A DNA stretch of 64,000 bases. It comes from Panacagrimonas sp965216845. Its GTDB lineage: Bacteria > Pseudomonadota > Gammaproteobacteria > Nevskiales > Nevskiaceae. A model generated the notes under the pieces. It did no database searches. It was not told where the DNA came from and saw only the letters and a program-made list of their open reading frames with translations. Within the stretch, counting starts at the first letter, position 1. Every line of letters starts with the position of its first letter. This document shows, one piece after another, positions 61,191 to 64,000 of this stretch. The translations under genes were made by a program, and so were the position numbers. The stretch spans positions 2,976,001 to 3,040,000 of the forward strand of contig OZ244200.1 of the NCBI GenBank assembly GCA_965216845.1, in the 5' to 3' direction.

Positions 61191-63404
61191 TTACTTCTGC
61201 GTGAAGGTGAAGGCGCCATCCCAGTTCTCGCCGGGGGCATTGGCGCGCAGGTATTCAATGCGCCGCAGAAACAGCGCATACACCTTGCGCGGCGCGTCCT
61301 CACGGCAAAGGGTTTCAAATTCGCGTTGCGCATCATCCCATTGTTGTGCGCGATACCGCTTCATCGCACCACGATGGCGCGCCAAAGCCTGCCTGAGCGC
61401 GGGATCGAGCCCATCTTTCGGGCCCATGGGTTCATAAATCCCCACCGGCTCACTGCGTCCCTTGACGCGCACCAGATCAACCTCACGAAACGCCCAGTCG
61501 CCGGGTGCCAGGGCGCGGGTGAATTCGGTGCACAGCACCGCGCAACCGTATTCCTTGGTCAACCCCTCAACCCGTGAACCCAGATTCACCGCATCCCCCA
61601 TCACGGTATAGGCCATGCGGAACTCCGAGCCCATATTGCCCACGCTCATGCGGCCCGAATTGATGCCCACGCCGATGTTCAGCGCCGGCCAGCCACGCTT
61701 TTCGAATTCTGCGTCCAGCTCGCGCACCGCCTGACACATGGCGATACCCGCCTCCAGCGCGCGCAGCGCGTGATGCTCGTCCGGCAAGGGCGCGCCCCAG
61801 AACGCCATCACCGCGTCGCCCATGTATTTGTCGATGGTGCCGCGATGTGCCTGCACCACGGCCGTCTGCTTGGTGAGAAAGCGATTCATCATGGTCGACA
61901 GGTCGCGCGCATCCAGGCTTTCGGAAATGGTGGTGAAACTCCGAACATCGGAAAACAGCACCGTCATCTCACGCGCTTCACCTTCCATCGACACGCTTTC
62001 CGGGTGCGCCGCCATTTCCTCCACCAGCTGCGGTGGCACGTATTGACCGAACAGGCGTGAGATTTCGCGCTTGCCACGTGATTCAATGAAATATCCGTAG
62101 AGCAAGTGGGCAGTGAACAGGGTCAGGGTGAACAGCATCGGCACACCCATGGGCATGACAAAATCAGCCGCGCTCCACATGACGAAGGCCAGCATCCCGA
62201 TGCCCAGTACAAGCGCGCCGGTCAGACTGGCGCCCAGCAGCGGCGACAGCCGTGAGAACTGCCAGGCCATCAACAAGGACACGAACAGCAGCATCACGGT
62301 TTCCAACCCGGCGTAATACGGCGCTTTCTGCCGCACCGATCCGTCGAGCGCGCCGGCAATCAGGCTGGCGTGAATTTCCACCCCCGGAAACACGCCGCCC
62401 ACCGGCGTTGCCCGAATGTCCAGCAGACCGGCGGCGCTGGTGCCCATCAACACGATTTTGTCTTGCAGGCGACTGCTATCCGCCTGCTTGGAAAGAACAT
62501 CGGTGACCGACACATAAGGCATGGTGCGATACGGGCCGCGATAGGGCACGTAGGCAGACACATCCTCGTCCACCGGAATACGCACATCGCCCAGCCGTAC
62601 CGCTTCCAGGTTGAGCGAGGTGCGCATCTGCGGCGGATCGAACTCGAATTCGAACGACGTGCCCAGGGCAAGGCTGAGAACGGCCAGCGCCAGTGAGGGA
62701 TAAATCTCACCCTGATACGACTGCATCAACGGGATGCGCCGATAAATACCGTCCGCATCCACCCGTGGGTTGTCGAAAAAACCACAATGTGCAACGGCTT
62801 GCTGCAGCGCTTGGACATTGCCGCCGAAACCCGCGGGCTGGATGAAATCCACCGCCAATAGCGCCGCCGCCTTTTTCTCGATGTCGGGCGCACAAATCGT
62901 GCCGGTGGTCGCTGGCTCGCCCGGAATCACACTCGGCTTGAAGAAATAGCCCATGACGATGGGTCGCCCCTTCAGTGCCTGCGCAAACTGGCGGTCGTAA
63001 TCCAGCTTCGGACGCAGCCGCGCCAAGGTCTGCTGATCAAGCGCGTCGCCCTGCTTGCGCAGTTTGTCCAGCAGATCGGCACTGGCGCGATCCGGCTCGG
63101 CGAAGGCGATATCAAAACCCAGCACCGCCACGCCATAGTGATCGAACAGCAGGTCCACCAGCGCGGCCAGTTTGTCGCGCGGCCAGGGCCATTGGCCTTC
63201 GGCCGCGATACTGCGCTCATCGATATCCAGCACCGTCACCTGCGCCTGGCCCGGGCCGTCCAGCGTCAGGCGCGTGCGGGCATCATAGGTCGCTGCCTCG
63301 ACCAGAGTCAGCAACCGCATGGGCACCAGACCCGAAACGTGCAGCATGAACAGGCCGAGAACCAACAGACTCACCGCCAAACGAACTCCCGTGCGACCAC
63401 TCAT
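61191..63404 (-). CDS. CHASE2-domain adenylate/guanylate cyclase
   Basis: Class III nucleotide cyclase of 737 residues. The N-terminal membrane helix is followed by a periplasmic CHASE2 sensor (about 35-335; VTVLDIDERSIAAEGQWPWP, GFDIAFAEPD, GVEIHASLIAGALDGSVRQK). Three transmembrane segments follow (about 345-430), then a cyclase homology domain (about 480-660) with MTVLFSDVRSFTTISE (first metal Asp), FLTKQTAVVQAHRGTIDKYM and the second Asp in GDAVMAFWGAP. Base specificity (ATP or GTP) is not decided from the sequence. A short C-terminal extension follows (DALRRALARHRGAMKRYRAQ-like). It is divergent from gspC. Confidence 0.9.
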   Translation of the reverse strand: MSGRTGVRLAVSLLVLGLFMLHVSGLVPMRLLTLVEAATYDARTRLTLDGPGQAQVTVLDIDERSIAAEGQWPWPRDKLAALVDLLFDHYGVAVLGFDIAFAEPDRASADLLDKLRKQGDALDQQTLARLRPKLDYDRQFAQALKGRPIVMGYFFKPSVIPGEPATTGTICAPDIEKKAAALLAVDFIQPAGFGGNVQALQQAVAHCGFFDNPRVDADGIYRRIPLMQSYQGEIYPSLALAVLSLALGTSFEFEFDPPQMRTSLNLEAVRLGDVRIPVDEDVSAYVPYRGPYRTMPYVSVTDVLSKQADSSRLQDKIVLMGTSAAGLLDIRATPVGGVFPGVEIHASLIAGALDGSVRQKAPYYAGLETVMLLFVSLLMAWQFSRLSPLLGASLTGALVLGIGMLAFVMWSAADFVMPMGVPMLFTLTLFTAHLLYGYFIESRGKREISRLFGQYVPPQLVEEMAAHPESVSMEGEAREMTVLFSDVRSFTTISESLDARDLSTMMNRFLTKQTAVVQAHRGTIDKYMGDAVMAFWGAPLPDEHHALRALEAGIAMCQAVRELDAEFEKRGWPALNIGVGINSGRMSVGNMGSEFRMAYTVMGDAVNLGSRVEGLTKEYGCAVLCTEFTRALAPGDWAFREVDLVRVKGRSEPVGIYEPMGPKDGLDPALRQALARHRGAMKRYRAQQWDDAQREFETLCREDAPRKVYALFLRRIEYLRANAPGENWDGAFTFTQK

Positions 63405-63487
63405 GCGCGCGCTGCCTCCGCCTTCCCGGAGCCGAACCTACCCAATGCGTGGACGCACCGCAATCCAAGGGCCGGCTATGATTGGGC

Positions 63488-64000
63488 ATGGTTCAGTCTC
63501 GCGCACAGATTCCGCCCTTGCTGCAAGCCGCCTACACCCGTCACGGGCATCGCCTGCCGGCGCTGATGGAGGTGATTCTGGTCGTTTTGATTGCCGTCAG
63601 CCTGGGGCAGCTCGTGTGGCGATTGATTCCAGCGCCACCGTCGGCGCGTTGGCAAGCACCGCCCGCTGAAAATCAGGCGGGCAAGGCAGGCCAGGATGTG
63701 AACGCGCAGGTTCAGCGCATTGTCTCGGCACATTTGTTTGGCCAGCCCAAAGCAACCGAGGAAACCCAAGCCACCGACCTCAGCGATGCGCCAGACACAC
63801 GGCTCAATCTCACATTGCTGGGCATTCTGGCGGGCAGCGCCGATGACGGCTCACGCGCGCTGATTGCAACCTCCAGTGGTGAGGAAAAGCCCTATGCCGT
63901 TGGCGACAACATCATTCGCGGCGCCCTGCTGCATTCGATTTTTCCGGACCGGGTGATTCTCAAACGCGCCGGAAAGCTGGAAACCCTGCGCATCGATCGC
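63488..64000 (+). CDS. gspC: Type II secretion inner-membrane protein GspC (3' end beyond right edge)
   Basis: The N-terminal 171 codons of GspC: a short cytosolic leader, one membrane helix (MEVILVVLIAVSLGQLVWRL), a Pro/Gln-rich spacer, SAHLFGQPKA, and the homology region (LTLLGILAGSADDGSRALIA, VGDNIIRGALLHSIFPDRVI). GspC couples the inner-membrane platform to the GspD secretin. No stop lies before base 64000; the remaining T2SS genes are expected beyond the edge. It reads divergently from the CHASE2 cyclase, 83 bp apart. Confidence 0.88.
   Translation, partial: MVQSRAQIPPLLQAAYTRHGHRLPALMEVILVVLIAVSLGQLVWRLIPAPPSARWQAPPAENQAGKAGQDVNAQVQRIVSAHLFGQPKATEETQATDLSDAPDTRLNLTLLGILAGSADDGSRALIATSSGEEKPYAVGDNIIRGALLHSIFPDRVILKRAGKLETLRIDR

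Overview
The window is GC-rich, gene-dense chromosomal DNA from a gammaproteobacterium. The block ftsK-lolA-rarA-crcB-serS next to aat-bpt-infA-clpA-clpS is the arrangement known from pseudomonads and relatives. Together with an OprO/P-type porin, PstA/PstC with large periplasmic inserts, CysI plus DUF934, and a type II secretion gene at the right edge, it points to a Pseudomonas/Nevskiales/Xanthomonadales-like lineage. The genus cannot be fixed from the sequence. I see no prophage, insertion sequence or CRISPR array.

Layout. 1-7.8 kb (minus strand): phosphate uptake locus phoU (cut by the left edge)-pstB-pstA-pstC-porin-pstS, with a PhoB-type box upstream of pstS. 8-11.3 kb (plus): sulfur assimilation, with a CysB-like regulator, sulfite reductase hemoprotein and DUF934. 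11.3-18 kb (minus): a TonB-dependent receptor and a large internally duplicated lipoprotein. Two tandem PhoB-type boxes precede the receptor; an ArsC-like arsenate reductase follows after a strong terminator. 18.3-19.7 kb: serS copy 1. 20-47.5 kb: mixed metabolism and housekeeping, including an RhlE-type helicase, a GlxA/AraC regulator, fumarase, malic enzyme, purB, pyrD, an AarF/UbiB-like protein, ribA, a long FabG, an M48 protease, a sirtuin, an orphan membrane fusion protein, a SulP transporter with a universal stress protein, and cstA. 47.6-48.6 kb: tRNA-Val(CAC), a MaoC hydratase and tadA. 48.7-61 kb: serS copy 2 in the conserved rarA/lolA/ftsK block, then an N-degron block (aat, bpt, clpA, clpS) around infA. 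61-64 kb: a CHASE2 adenylate/guanylate cyclase diverging from gspC, which is cut by the right edge.

Two observations stand out. (1) The receptor/lipoprotein pair carries the same promoter layout as pstS (7-4-7 direct repeats with a -10-like hexamer at the same distance), so it is probably a phosphate-starvation outer-membrane uptake system with an unknown phosphorus ligand. (2) A 1,399-bp segment holding all of serS and the last 17 codons of crcB occurs twice, apparently identical, as direct repeats 30,466 bp apart. The intact flanks (a 16-bp hairpin after serS; full-length crcB) lie outside the pair and the truncated flanks inside. This fits insertion of the intervening 29 kb at the serS/crcB locus, or an assembly chimera.

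Gene starts were moved from the longest open frame where a Shine-Dalgarno sequence, signal peptide or family start supported it. Functions rest on reading motifs, not on database searches.
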